19,780 nucleotides of DNA from Halieaceae bacterium (GCA_011524755.1 WTJR01000134.1:1-19780); one strand, 5' to 3'. Positions 7,942 through 15,782 are shown, counted from the first letter of the stretch. The notes: generated by a model not told the origin, from the letters alone. Made by a program: numbers and translations.

Positions 7942-9242
7942 CCTTTCTGAAGCATTGGTGGCTGGCACTCTTTCGAGTGCTTGCCATTCTGGGCGTTGGC
8001 GCGGCCTTGGGCTTCTATTTTGGGAGTATCGCTAGCGGCTTACTCGTAGCTTTGATGGTTGTGCTTCTCTACTGGAGCTACCAGATGTTCCGGGTTGAGC
8101 AGTGGTTATCGGAAGTTGCTGAGGAGCCTCCTCAGGCGGCCGGTGTTTGGGGGCTGCTGTTCGATTACATTCATCGTCTCCAGAGCCAAAGTGCGGAAGC
8201 ACAGGGTCGTCTCGAGTCGTCACTGCATTATCTACAGGACTCACTGAAATCGATGCGCGATGCGGCGATCATCACCGATCCGTGGGGGAACATTGCGTGG
8301 ATGAATGACTCGGCGGGTAGTCTCTTGGGGATTAGTCTCGATAAGGATGAGGGTAGACCGCTGGTTAGTAAGATGCGTTTACCTAATTTTTCAGATTATT
8401 TGGCGGTGGGCGATTACAAAGTGCCACTGCGCATTCCACCTTCAAGTGAACAAAAGCGTTGCTTGCAAGTTGAGGTATCAAGCTTCGGTGGCGGCGATAA
8501 ACTGATTTTTATCAAAGACATCACCGAGCAGTACAAGCTCGAAATGATGCGTCGTGACTTTGTGGGAAATGTCTCACATGAATTGCGGACACCTTTGACG
8601 GTACTCAAAGGCTATGTGGAAAACCTTCAGTCGCTCGATTCGGATCTCGTCTCAAAGATTCAGCGTCCATTGGTTCAAATGGATATGCAAGTGGTTCGCA
8701 TGGAGGTGCTTTTAAAGGACCTATTGTGGTTGTCACGGATTGAAACGATTGAGGGCGCCGATAAGACACTTCCCATTAACATGACGGATCTGGTTGCGGA
8801 GATCATAGAAGATCTGAGAGCTGCCTATCCGGAACGTAAAATCGATACGCATTTAGAGCACGACGACGTCATTTTGGGTGATGCAACCGAACTTCACAGT
8901 GCGGTGAGCAATTTGGTTGTCAATGCCCTCAAGTACAGCGGTCATGACGATCTTGTCACCGTGGAGTGGAAGCTAGACGCGGGCTTTCCAACCTTGACCG
9001 TTCGCGATGAGGGTGAGGGGATTAAGCCACAGCATATTCCACGTCTGACCGAGCGTTTCTACCGAGTCGATAAGAGCCGAAGCCAGGCAACGGGAGGTAC
9101 AGGGCTTGGATTGGCGATCGTGAAACACGTAGCCGTTAGCCACAACGCAGAGCTTCTGATCGACAGTGTTTATGGACAGGGCTCGGTGTTTTCCATGGTC
9201 TTCAAGCCCCATCAGAAGGGAACTCAAGCGGCTTTACAGTAG
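7938..9242 (+). CDS. phoR: Phosphate regulon sensor kinase PhoR
   Basis: Membrane histidine kinase that phosphorylates PhoB when phosphate is scarce and dephosphorylates it when phosphate is plentiful, normally through PstSCAB-PhoU. The product is 434 residues; E. coli PhoR is 431. It starts with GTG overlapping the phoB stop (GTGA). Two closely spaced membrane helices (about 8-48) leave almost no periplasmic sensor, as is usual for PhoR. A linker and a PAS domain (about 90-190, DAAIITDPWGNIAWMN) follow. The HisKA box FVGNVSHELRTPL has phosphoacceptor H214. The ATPase domain has the N box with N329, the G1 box DEGEG at 357-361 and the G2 box GGTGLGL at 386-392. All kinase motifs are intact. 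No phoU or pst genes are in the window. Confidence 0.95.
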   Translation: MTFLKHWWLALFRVLAILGVGAALGFYFGSIASGLLVALMVVLLYWSYQMFRVEQWLSEVAEEPPQAAGVWGLLFDYIHRLQSQSAEAQGRLESSLHYLQDSLKSMRDAAIITDPWGNIAWMNDSAGSLLGISLDKDEGRPLVSKMRLPNFSDYLAVGDYKVPLRIPPSSEQKRCLQVEVSSFGGGDKLIFIKDITEQYKLEMMRRDFVGNVSHELRTPLTVLKGYVENLQSLDSDLVSKIQRPLVQMDMQVVRMEVLLKDLLWLSRIETIEGADKTLPINMTDLVAEIIEDLRAAYPERKIDTHLEHDDVILGDATELHSAVSNLVVNALKYSGHDDLVTVEWKLDAGFPTLTVRDEGEGIKPQHIPRLTERFYRVDKSRSQATGGTGLGLAIVKHVAVSHNAELLIDSVYGQGSVFSMVFKPHQKGTQAALQ

Positions 9243-9537
9243 CTTAGTACCAGAGACCCAATACAAACCCGATAAATGCCCATGACACCTGCCAGTATGG
9301 GGGTCGCGACCCGTTGCCCCCAAACGCTGCTCTAAGTCGTGCTACGGCAGCCTATGGTCAGAGAATTGTTCGTTCATGACGGCTTTTCTAGGCCAGATAC
9401 CGTTGATGATCGATGGGTAGTCGGTCTAGGCAAATGTGCGTGGCTGTTTTTAGATATACTTGCGGCGCAGCATCTTGTGCGGATCGCTGATATTGGTCGA
9501 CGACGGCCATCCACGATTGTTTTTATTGGGGTCATAC
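9243..9537 (+). other. Non-coding gap between phoR and hisC
   Basis: About 295 bases without a convincing gene. It contains a perfect 12-base palindrome GGGTCGCGACCC (9301-9312) overlapping an alternative hairpin TGGGGG / CCCCCA (9298-9303 with 9317-9322). A smaller GCTGC / GCAGC pair follows. There is no T run, so neither is a standard intrinsic terminator. A TATACT at 9455-9460 is a possible -10 for hisC, but no good -35 lies at the right distance. No histidine-rich leader peptide is visible. Confidence 0.5.
9528..9531 (+). promoter_or_regulatory. Ribosome binding site fixing the hisC start
   Basis: GGGG lies 6 bases before the ATG at 9538. This supports that start over the in-frame ATG at 9460, which would add 26 residues not typical of the family. 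Confidence 0.55.
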
Positions 9538-10602
9538 ATGCACCGCCTCTGGTCAGACACGCTGCAGCGTCTTTCGCCATACACACCGGGTGAGCAGGCG
9601 CAGAACAGCGACGTTATCAAGCTAAATACCAATGAGCATGCGCTCGCTCCTTCTCCAGAGGCAGTGGCGGCTGGCCAGCAATTAGATGTCGAGCGTTTGC
9701 GACGTTACCCAGACCCAACCTCACGGCTTCTAACCGAGGCAATTGCCAAAGCGAATAACGTTTCGTCTGATCAGGTACTGGTGACAAATGGCTCGGACGA
9801 AGTGTTGGCGTTTGCATGGACAGCCTTCCTGTCCGATACCGATAAAGTGCCTGCCGTGCCTGCTATGACGTATACCTTCTACCCGGTATGGGCCAAGTTG
9901 CTTGGGCAGGGATTACATCAGGTGCCCATGAACTCTGATCTTTCGATTGATGTTGAAGCTCTCAAGGCGTGGGATGGTCCTGTGGTGTTTCCCAATCCCA
10001 ATGCGCCAACGGGTTTGAGCTTACCCCTGGAAACAATCGAGGAGTTGGTGGCACATAGTTCCAACCGTCTCGTGCTGATCGATGAGGCTTACTTTGGCTT
10101 TGGTGCAGCGTCGGCGGTCTCTCTCGTCAACCAATACGATAATTTGCTGATCACCCGGAGCTTCTCCAAGAGTCATGCGCTCGCAGGCTTGCGCGTCGGT
10201 TATGCGCTTGCACACGCCAACCTTGTGGAAGGACTCCGCCGAGTAAAGGACTCGTTTAATTCGTATCCTGTTGACGCTCATGCGCAATGCGTCGCCACCG
10301 CCGCGGTTTCAGACTCTGCCTGGTTTACCGAGGCGTCAGCGGCTGTGAAAGAAAATAGGGCCGAGCTGGCAGCAGGGCTCACGCAGTTGGGTTTCTCCGT
10401 GTTGCCGTCCCAGGCTAACTTTGTCCTCGCGTCACACCCTGCACATTCGGGCGTAGCGCTTACCGAGTATTTGAAGAGCCAAAATATTCTGGTTCGTAGC
10501 TGGTCTAGCGACGATCTGCTGCCTTGGGTCCGTATTACGGTGGGTACAAAGGAGCAACAGGCGCGTTTATTGAGCGCTCTGGCTGAGCATCTGAACGGCT
10601 AG
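9538..10602 (+). CDS. hisC: Histidinol-phosphate aminotransferase-type PLP enzyme
   Basis: Fold-type I aminotransferase of the HisC group, which converts imidazole-acetol phosphate and glutamate to histidinol phosphate and 2-oxoglutarate, with PLP as cofactor. The product is 354 residues; E. coli HisC is 356. Visible family features are LNTNE near the N-terminus, RRYPDPTSRLL, VTNGSDEVL, FPNPNAPTG with N155, IDEAY with D182, SFSKSHALAGLRVGYA with the PLP-binding K211, and WVRITVGT near the end. One oddity is NTNEHALAPSP where HisC usually has NTNENPYPPSP. No other his gene is nearby, so it may be a paralogue with related substrate use (aromatic amino acids, for example). Its stop overlaps the stop of the convergent ketoacyl synthase gene in CTAG. 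Class is sure, exact substrate less so. Confidence 0.85.
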   Translation: MHRLWSDTLQRLSPYTPGEQAQNSDVIKLNTNEHALAPSPEAVAAGQQLDVERLRRYPDPTSRLLTEAIAKANNVSSDQVLVTNGSDEVLAFAWTAFLSDTDKVPAVPAMTYTFYPVWAKLLGQGLHQVPMNSDLSIDVEALKAWDGPVVFPNPNAPTGLSLPLETIEELVAHSSNRLVLIDEAYFGFGAASAVSLVNQYDNLLITRSFSKSHALAGLRVGYALAHANLVEGLRRVKDSFNSYPVDAHAQCVATAAVSDSAWFTEASAAVKENRAELAAGLTQLGFSVLPSQANFVLASHPAHSGVALTEYLKSQNILVRSWSSDDLLPWVRITVGTKEQQARLLSALAEHLNG

Positions 10603-11732
10603 ATACGCTTCAGGACAATAGAGCCAATACTGTAGCCAGCACCAAACGAGGAGAGCACGCCTAGGTCGCCGGGTTCGAAATCCTCGTTGTACTTCTTGAA
10701 GGCGATGACAGATCCCGCGGAAGACGTGTTGGCATATTCGTCTAGGATCGTCGGTGACTCCTCATCACTGGGCTCACGGCCCAGGACCTTCTTCGCTATC
10801 AACTCATTCATATTCTTATTGGCCTGGTGCAGCCATATACGCTTTAGCGAGTCGGGTTCGATGTCCATTTTGGCAAGCTGCTGTGTGATCTGCTCAGCAA
10901 CAGCAGGACACACCTCGCGGAAGACTTTGCGGCCTTCCTGCACGAACAGCTTATCTACCTGACCCACACCTTCTTCAGTTGCGCGGTTCAAGAATCCAAA
11001 GTTATTGCGAATGTTATTTGAGTAAATGGTTTGCAGCTTGGTGTCCAAAATCTCAAACGCGTGGTCTGATCGGCAATGCTCGGCAGACTCAATCACGACC
11101 GCAGTTGCGACGTCACCAAAGATAAAGTGTGAGTCACGATCGCGGAAATTGAGGTGTCCGGTGCATATTTCCGGGTTGACCATCAGGACGCGGCGGGCAT
11201 TACCTGACACGACCATGTCGTAGGCCTGCTGAATGCCAAAGGTGGCCGATGAGCAGGCGACATTCATGTCGAAAGCAAAACCCTTAATGCCCAACTCCGC
11301 TTGTACCTCAATGGCCATCGCCGGGTAGGCGCGCTCCATATTTGATGCAGCGACGAGTACAGCGTCAATATCATCGGCAGTGACATTGGCCTGTTCCATG
11401 GCTTGTTTCGCTGCAGCGACACCAATTTCACACATAACCGAGGGCTCTTCGTTAGAGCGAGGCTCCAGCCGCGGCATCATGCGCATGGGATCGACGATCC
11501 CTGCTTTATTCATAACGAAGCGCGATTTAATACCCGAGGCTTTTTCTATGAACTCGACGTTCGAGTGACCTTTAGGCTCCATCTCGCCCGCCGCGATCGC
11601 GTCGGCATGCTCCGCATTGTAGTGATCAACCCAAGCGTTAAATGACTCCACCAGTTCGTGGTTGCTCACGCTCTCAGCAGGGGTAAACAGACCCGCCCCT
11701 GAAATGACTACTCGGGTATTACCAGTTTGCAT
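10599..11732 (-). CDS. FabH-like 3-oxoacyl-ACP synthase III
   Basis: Condensing enzyme of the thiolase superfamily, KAS III group, joining an acyl-CoA to malonyl-ACP with loss of CO2. The product is 377 residues, longer than E. coli FabH (317). The Cys-His-Asn triad is complete: C160 in NVACSSATFG, H302 in WLHQANKNMN and N335 in YANTSSAGS. C-terminal SSFGAGYSIGSIVL is also typical. From memory it closely resembles the Pseudomonas aeruginosa PA3286 group, reported to take medium-chain acyl-CoA from beta-oxidation into fatty-acid synthesis; that substrate is inferred here, not shown. An insertion at about 33-60 (NAWVDHYNAEHADAI) is shared with that group as I recall it. Its ATG overlaps the gltA TAA by one base (TAATG), so it is the second gene of a gltA operon, probably translated by coupling since its own ribosome site is poor. 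Confidence 0.88.
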   Translation of the reverse strand: MQTGNTRVVISGAGLFTPAESVSNHELVESFNAWVDHYNAEHADAIAAGEMEPKGHSNVEFIEKASGIKSRFVMNKAGIVDPMRMMPRLEPRSNEEPSVMCEIGVAAAKQAMEQANVTADDIDAVLVAASNMERAYPAMAIEVQAELGIKGFAFDMNVACSSATFGIQQAYDMVVSGNARRVLMVNPEICTGHLNFRDRDSHFIFGDVATAVVIESAEHCRSDHAFEILDTKLQTIYSNNIRNNFGFLNRATEEGVGQVDKLFVQEGRKVFREVCPAVAEQITQQLAKMDIEPDSLKRIWLHQANKNMNELIAKKVLGREPSDEESPTILDEYANTSSAGSVIAFKKYNEDFEPGDLGVLSSFGAGYSIGSIVLKRI

Positions 11733-13027
11733 TATCGATTCTCAACAGGCACGAAATCGCGAGCTTCATAGCCGGTGTAGAGCTGCCGTGGACGACCGAT
11801 ACGGTAGCTGCCGCCAATCATCTCGTTCCAGTGAGCGACCCAGCCCACGGTTCGACCGACGGCAAAGATCACGGTGAACATAGACGTTGGAATTCCCAAT
11901 GCTTTGAGGATGATGCCCGAGTAGAAATCGACGTTAGGGTAGAGCTTCTTCTCGATGAAGTAGGGATCGCTGAGCGCAATTTCTTCAAGTCGTTTAGCGA
12001 TTTCAAGGTTCTCATCCTGAATGCCCAGCTCAGCCAACACCTCGTCGGCAGCCTGCTTCATGACCTTCGCCCGCGGGTCGAAGTTCTTATACACGCGGTG
12101 GCCAAAGCCCATTAAACGGAAGGGATCATTTTTGTCTTTAGCGCGGGCAACGAATTCATCAATTCTGGATACATCACCGATTTCGTCGAGCATCTTCACA
12201 ACCGCCTCATTGGCGCCACCATGCGATGGGCCCCAGAGCGCTGCAATGCCCGCAGCAATACAAGCGAAGGGGTTTGCCTGCGATGAGCTTGCGAGGCGAA
12301 CCGTTGATGTCGATGCATTTTGTTCGTGGTCCGCATGCAACAGGAAGATGCGGTCCATGGCACGTGCGAGGGTGGGCGAAATTACGCTGGGCTCGCAGGG
12401 GTTACCAAACATCATGTGCAGGAAGTTAGCTGAGTAATCAAGGTCATTGCGCGGATACATGAAGGGCTGACCAATTGAGAACTTGTAACTCATCGCGGCA
12501 ATGGTCGGCATTTTCGCAATCAGTCTGAATGCAGCAACCTCACGATGGTAAGGGTCCGAGATGTCAGTCGAGTCGTGGTAGAACGCCGACAGCGCGCCTA
12601 CGACGCCACACATGATTGCCATGGGGTGAGCGTCACGACGGAAGCCATTGAAGAACGTTCGAATTTGCTCATGCACCATGGTGTGGTTTGTCACCATGTC
12701 CACGAAGGCTTTTTTCTCCTCAGCGTTCGGCAATTCGCCGTTTAGAAGTAGGTAGCAAGTCTCGAGGTAGTCGGATTGCTCTGCGAGCTGCTCGATAGGA
12801 TAGCCCCGGTGCAAAAGGACGCCTTTCTCGCCATCAATAAATGTAATTTTAGATTCGCATGAGGCGGTTGATGTAAAGCCAGGGTCAAAGGTGAAGTGGC
12901 CCTGAGACGTCAGCTTTGCCACATCGATAACGTCGGGCCCCAGTGAGCCTTCGTAGACAGGTAAGTCGATGTCTAGCGTGCTGTTATCGCTTTGCGGAAT
13001 GGAAAGCTTTGCTGTCTTGCCTGTCAT
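11732..13027 (-). CDS. gltA: Citrate synthase (type II)
   Basis: Condenses acetyl-CoA and oxaloacetate to citrate, the entry step of the TCA cycle, in the cytoplasm. The product is 431 residues; E. coli GltA is 427. Catalytic residues are H269 (GPSHGGAN), H310 (GFGHRVYKN) and D367 (PNVDFYSG), each five positions after its E. coli counterpart. The N-terminal beta-rich domain typical of the hexameric, NADH-sensitive gammaproteobacterial type is present (GSLGPDVIDVAKLTSQGHFTFDPGF, part of about 1-60). The C-terminal stretch RIGRPRQLYTG is also conserved. A good GGGGGA ribosome site lies 7 bases before the ATG. It diverges from sdhC and is followed directly by the ketoacyl synthase gene. Confidence 0.97.
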   Translation of the reverse strand: MTGKTAKLSIPQSDNSTLDIDLPVYEGSLGPDVIDVAKLTSQGHFTFDPGFTSTASCESKITFIDGEKGVLLHRGYPIEQLAEQSDYLETCYLLLNGELPNAEEKKAFVDMVTNHTMVHEQIRTFFNGFRRDAHPMAIMCGVVGALSAFYHDSTDISDPYHREVAAFRLIAKMPTIAAMSYKFSIGQPFMYPRNDLDYSANFLHMMFGNPCEPSVISPTLARAMDRIFLLHADHEQNASTSTVRLASSSQANPFACIAAGIAALWGPSHGGANEAVVKMLDEIGDVSRIDEFVARAKDKNDPFRLMGFGHRVYKNFDPRAKVMKQAADEVLAELGIQDENLEIAKRLEEIALSDPYFIEKKLYPNVDFYSGIILKALGIPTSMFTVIFAVGRTVGWVAHWNEMIGGSYRIGRPRQLYTGYEARDFVPVENR

Positions 13028-13054
13028 TACGTGTCCCCCGACCTCGTTTTTTGT

Positions 13055-13074
13055 GGCGCTACTTTAACGGCGCC
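13055..13074 (-). other. Hairpin in gltA leader
   Basis: GGCGC (13055-13059) pairs with GCGCC (13070-13074) across a 10-base loop, inside the untranslated leader of gltA. It could affect leader stability, but it is short and may be chance. Confidence 0.3.
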
Positions 13075-13124
13075 TTTTGAATCTAGCAATTTTACAACAT
13101 TGCGGAGATAAAACACGACAGATG

Positions 13125-13152
13125 GTCATAGTTTGCGAGATGAATTTGTCAG
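13125..13152 (-). promoter_or_regulatory. Candidate gltA promoter
   Basis: Reading the minus strand, CTGACA (13152-13147) is followed after 16 bases by TATGAC (13130-13125). The -35 matches TTGACA at 5 of 6 and the -10 matches TATAAT at 4 of 6. The -35 lies on the same bases as the sdhC -35. A second possible -10 (TAAAAT, 13094-13089) is closer to the gene but lacks a clear -35. Confidence 0.45.
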
Positions 13153-13174
13153 TAGCGAAGTGACTACATATACT
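13146..13174 (+). promoter_or_regulatory. sdhC promoter, sigma70 type
   Basis: TTGTCA (13146-13151), a 17-base spacer, then TATACT (13169-13174). Both hexamers match the consensus at 5 of 6 with optimal spacing, the best promoter in the window. Transcription would begin near 13181, about 38 bases before the sdhC start. Confidence 0.7.
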
Positions 13175-13218
13175 CACGCCTCGAATTCAGACCACTCGAT
13201 TGCTCTGGGGGCTATTAA

Positions 13219-13608
13219 GTGAAACCACGTGGCAGCAAGGACAACCGTCCTGTCAATCTCGATATCAGTACCATCAAACTTCCGGTAACAGCGTATGCCT
13301 CTATTTCGCATCGTGTCACGGGAGTTCTGTTGTTTGTGTCCAGCGTTTTACTCGTCTGGGCGCTAGATGCCAGTCTCGCCTCGGAAGAGAGCTTCAATCA
13401 GTTGGGCACGCTACTCTCGAGCACGGGCGCTAAGGCCGCGCTGTGGGCGTTTCTCGTGATCTTCAGTTATCACGCGCTTGCCGGTATTCGTCATCTCATT
13501 ATGGACATGGGCATCGGTGAAGATTTCAAAGGCGGTGCCTTGGGCGCGCGCATCTTATTTGTTGCATCCGCTTTGGCTGCAGTCGCATGGGGGGTTGTCT
13601 TGTGGTAA
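13219..13608 (+). CDS. sdhC: Succinate dehydrogenase cytochrome b556 subunit
   Basis: Membrane anchor subunit of complex II, which with SdhD holds heme b and the ubiquinone site in the inner membrane. The product is 129 residues, the same as E. coli SdhC, with a GTG start preceded by GGGGG at 13206-13210. The N-terminus RPVNLDISTIKLPVTAYASISHR matches the family. S28 and R32 correspond to the quinone-site Ser27 and Arg31 of E. coli. H85 in YHALAGIRHLIMD corresponds to heme ligand His84. Three membrane helices are visible at about 33-52, 70-90 and 108-128. It is the first gene of sdhCDAB; sdhD begins inside its last codons. Confidence 0.95.
   Translation: MKPRGSKDNRPVNLDISTIKLPVTAYASISHRVTGVLLFVSSVLLVWALDASLASEESFNQLGTLLSSTGAKAALWAFLVIFSYHALAGIRHLIMDMGIGEDFKGGALGARILFVASALAAVAWGVVLW
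13589..13594 (+). promoter_or_regulatory. Ribosome binding site fixing the sdhD start
   Basis: A run of six G's within the end of sdhC lies 7 bases before the GTG at 13602. That start gives MVTQVTSFSRNG, aligning with E. coli SdhD (MVSNASALGRNG). An ATG at 13587 would place the G run inside the coding region. Confidence 0.7.
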
Positions 13609-13961
13609 CTCAGGTCACTAGCTTTAGTCGCAATGGTTTATCTGACTGGCTGATACAGCGGGTTAGTTCGCTCATCCTGCTCGCATATTTTTTGTTTATT
13701 GGTGTCCAGATAGCCACTGGGATTGACTACACTTCGTGGCGCGCGCTTCACGACACGACGGCAATGAAGGTGTTTACCTTGCTCGCGATCGGGGCATACG
13801 TGTCGCACGCATGGATCGGTTTGTGGACTGTATTCACTGACTACCTGACCGAGTACATGCTCGGGTCCATCGGTAACGTCGTGCGTCCCGTGTTGCAAAT
13901 CGTCGTCGTGCTGGCCCTTGTGGTCTATGCGATCTGGGTAATACAAGTAATTTGGGGTTAA
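13602..13961 (+). CDS. sdhD: Succinate dehydrogenase membrane anchor SdhD
   Basis: Second hydrophobic anchor of complex II. The product is 119 residues from the GTG start; E. coli SdhD is 115. H69 in VSHAWIGLWTVFTDY corresponds to E. coli heme ligand His71, and D80-Y81 to the quinone-site Asp82-Tyr83. Three membrane helices lie at about 20-40, 56-77 and 92-117. It overlaps the end of sdhC by seven bases, so translation is probably coupled, fitting the 1:1 need for the two anchors. A 39-base gap with a perfect hairpin separates it from sdhA. Confidence 0.94.
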   Translation: MVTQVTSFSRNGLSDWLIQRVSSLILLAYFLFIGVQIATGIDYTSWRALHDTTAMKVFTLLAIGAYVSHAWIGLWTVFTDYLTEYMLGSIGNVVRPVLQIVVVLALVVYAIWVIQVIWG

Positions 13962-13962
13962 G

Positions 13963-13978
13963 CCTCGCGACAGCGAGG
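13963..13978 (+). other. Perfect intercistronic hairpin between sdhD and sdhA
   Basis: CCTCGC, loop GACA, GCGAGG: a perfect 6-bp GC-rich stem, extendable by one G-U pair. No T run follows, so it is not a terminator. It fills the gap between the membrane-anchor genes and the catalytic-subunit genes, where RNA processing or stability control is plausible. Confidence 0.55.
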
Positions 13979-13986
13979 TATGCTTG

Positions 13987-13990
13987 GGAG
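13987..13990 (+). promoter_or_regulatory. Ribosome binding site fixing the sdhA start
   Basis: GGAG within GGGAGAAG lies about 10 bases before the ATG at 14001. The alternative in-frame ATG at 13980 abuts the hairpin stem, with GAGG only one base away, which is too close. Confidence 0.65.
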
Positions 13991-14000
13991 AAGCAAAGAG

Positions 14001-15764
14001 ATGCGAACGATCTCGTTTGATGGAGTCATCGTTGGTGGTGGTGGTGCTGGCATGCGTGCAGCACTCCAGTTGGCTCAGTCTGGTTACAAAACAGCCGTCA
14101 TTTCAAAGGTATTTCCGACGCGCTCACACACGGTGAGTGCTCAAGGTGGTATTACATGCGCTATTGCAAGTGCTGATCCACAGGACGATTGGCGCTGGCA
14201 CATGTACGACACCGTAAAAGGCAGTGACTACATTGGTGATCAGGATGCCATCGAGTACATGTGCTCGGTTGGCCCAGAGGCGATCTTTGAGCTCGAGCAC
14301 ATGGGGTTGCCGTTCTCGCGAACAGAGGAAGGTCGTATCTATCAGCGACCCTTTGGTGGACAGTCAAAGAATTTCGGTGAGGGCGGCCAGGCTGCGCGAA
14401 CGTGTGCGGCGGCTGACCGTACCGGTCATGCGTTGCTGCACACGCTTTATCAGAACAACGTCAAGAACGAGACCGTATTCTTCAATGAATGGTTCGCGAC
14501 TGATCTTGTCAAGAATCAGGACGGTGCCGTTGTCGGTGTTATCGCGATTTGTATTGAGACCGGCGAGACCGTCTACGTGAAATCCAAAGCAACCGTTTTC
14601 GCAACGGGTGGTGCGGGCCGTATCTACGCCTCTACGACGAATGCACACATTAACACGGGTGATGGTGTGGGCATGGCTCTGAGAGCAGGTGTGCCGGTCC
14701 AGGACATGGAAATGTGGCAGTTCCACCCAACCGGTATCTATGGTGCAGGCACTCTGGTTACCGAGGGTTGTCGTGGTGAGGGCGGTTACCTGATTAATGC
14801 TGACGGCGAGCGCTTTATGGAGCGTTATGCGCCAAATGCTAAAGATTTGGCTGGTCGTGACGTGGTCGCGCGCTCGATGATTCTTGAGATACTGGAAGGT
14901 CGCGGTTGCGGTCCTGACGGTGACCACGTGAAGTTGAAGCTTGATCACCTCGGAGAAGAGGTGCTTGAGTCTCGCTTGCCCGGTATCTGTGAGTTGTCGC
15001 GCACGTTTGCTCATGTTGATCCGGTCAAAGAGCCTATTCCTGTAGTCCCTACCTGCCATTACATGATGGGTGGTATTCCCACGAATATTCATGGGCAGGC
15101 GCTGACCGTCGATGCGGCCGGTAATGACCAGGTAATTCCTGGCCTGTACGCCTGTGGTGAGGTGGCTTGTGTATCCGTTCACGGTGCAAACCGACTGGGC
15201 GGTAACTCGTTGCTGGATCTGGTGGTATTTGGTCGCGCCTCTGGGTTGTTTATCGAGGACGCCTTGCGACAAGGTATTGAAATGCGTGATGCCTCAGTAA
15301 CAGACATCGAGTCGGCGAATCAGCGCTTGGTGTCGTTGAATGAGCGCAACGATGGTGAGAACGTCTCAGCGCTGCGTAAAGAGCTTCAAGGCGTCATGCA
15401 GAACTACTTTGGTGTGTTCCGAAAGGGTGAGTTCATGCAAGAAGGCATCAAGAAACTCGACGATCTCAAAGAGCGTATTGATAACGTGAAGCTGGAAGAC
15501 AAGAGTAATGCGTTCAACACGGCGCGTGTCGAGTGTCTCGAACTGCAGAATCTGTTTGAAACAGCTGAAGCGACCGCTATTGTTGCGGAAGCGCGTAAAG
15601 AGAGTCGTGGTGCGCATGCGAGAGAGGACTTCACCGAGCGGAATGATGACGAGTGGCTGTGTCACTCGATTTACCACCGTGAGGGTCGTGCAGTCAGCAA
15701 GCGTTCGGTCAACTTTACCCCTAAAACTGTCGATACTTTCCAGCCGAAAGTTCGCACCTACTAA
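14001..15764 (+). CDS. sdhA: Succinate dehydrogenase flavoprotein subunit
   Basis: Catalytic subunit of complex II, oxidising succinate to fumarate on covalently bound FAD and passing electrons to SdhB, on the cytoplasmic face of the membrane. The product is 587 residues from the chosen start; E. coli SdhA is 588. The dinucleotide-binding GGGGAG is at 12-17. H43 in TRSHTVSAQGG corresponds to E. coli His45, the covalent FAD site. Substrate and proton-transfer segments are WQFHPTGIYG, GRDVVARSM with R286, VPTCHYMMGGIPTN and HGANRLGGNSLLDLVVFGR. The C-terminus ending RSVNFTPKTVDTFQPKVRTY matches the family. It lies between sdhD and sdhB in the usual order. Confidence 0.98.
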   Translation: MRTISFDGVIVGGGGAGMRAALQLAQSGYKTAVISKVFPTRSHTVSAQGGITCAIASADPQDDWRWHMYDTVKGSDYIGDQDAIEYMCSVGPEAIFELEHMGLPFSRTEEGRIYQRPFGGQSKNFGEGGQAARTCAAADRTGHALLHTLYQNNVKNETVFFNEWFATDLVKNQDGAVVGVIAICIETGETVYVKSKATVFATGGAGRIYASTTNAHINTGDGVGMALRAGVPVQDMEMWQFHPTGIYGAGTLVTEGCRGEGGYLINADGERFMERYAPNAKDLAGRDVVARSMILEILEGRGCGPDGDHVKLKLDHLGEEVLESRLPGICELSRTFAHVDPVKEPIPVVPTCHYMMGGIPTNIHGQALTVDAAGNDQVIPGLYACGEVACVSVHGANRLGGNSLLDLVVFGRASGLFIEDALRQGIEMRDASVTDIESANQRLVSLNERNDGENVSALRKELQGVMQNYFGVFRKGEFMQEGIKKLDDLKERIDNVKLEDKSNAFNTARVECLELQNLFETAEATAIVAEARKESRGAHAREDFTERNDDEWLCHSIYHREGRAVSKRSVNFTPKTVDTFQPKVRTY

Positions 15765-15782
15765 TCTGCGAGGAGATACGTA

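Noticed and set aside
9298..9322. GC-rich hairpin after phoR as intrinsic terminator
   Set aside because: No T run follows and the two alternative pairings compete, so a terminator call is not supported.
9339..9593. 84-codon open frame before hisC
   Set aside because: It overlaps the hisC start in another frame, has no ribosome site, and its product is not recognisable.
13587..13601. ATG start for sdhD at 13587
   Set aside because: It would add five residues absent from SdhD and put the G-rich ribosome site inside the gene; GTG 13602 fits better.
14364..15272. 302-codon open frame on the minus strand opposite sdhA
   Set aside because: It lies entirely within sdhA, which has every expected motif. 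The translation has no recognisable domain and reads like a reverse-strand shadow of biased codons.
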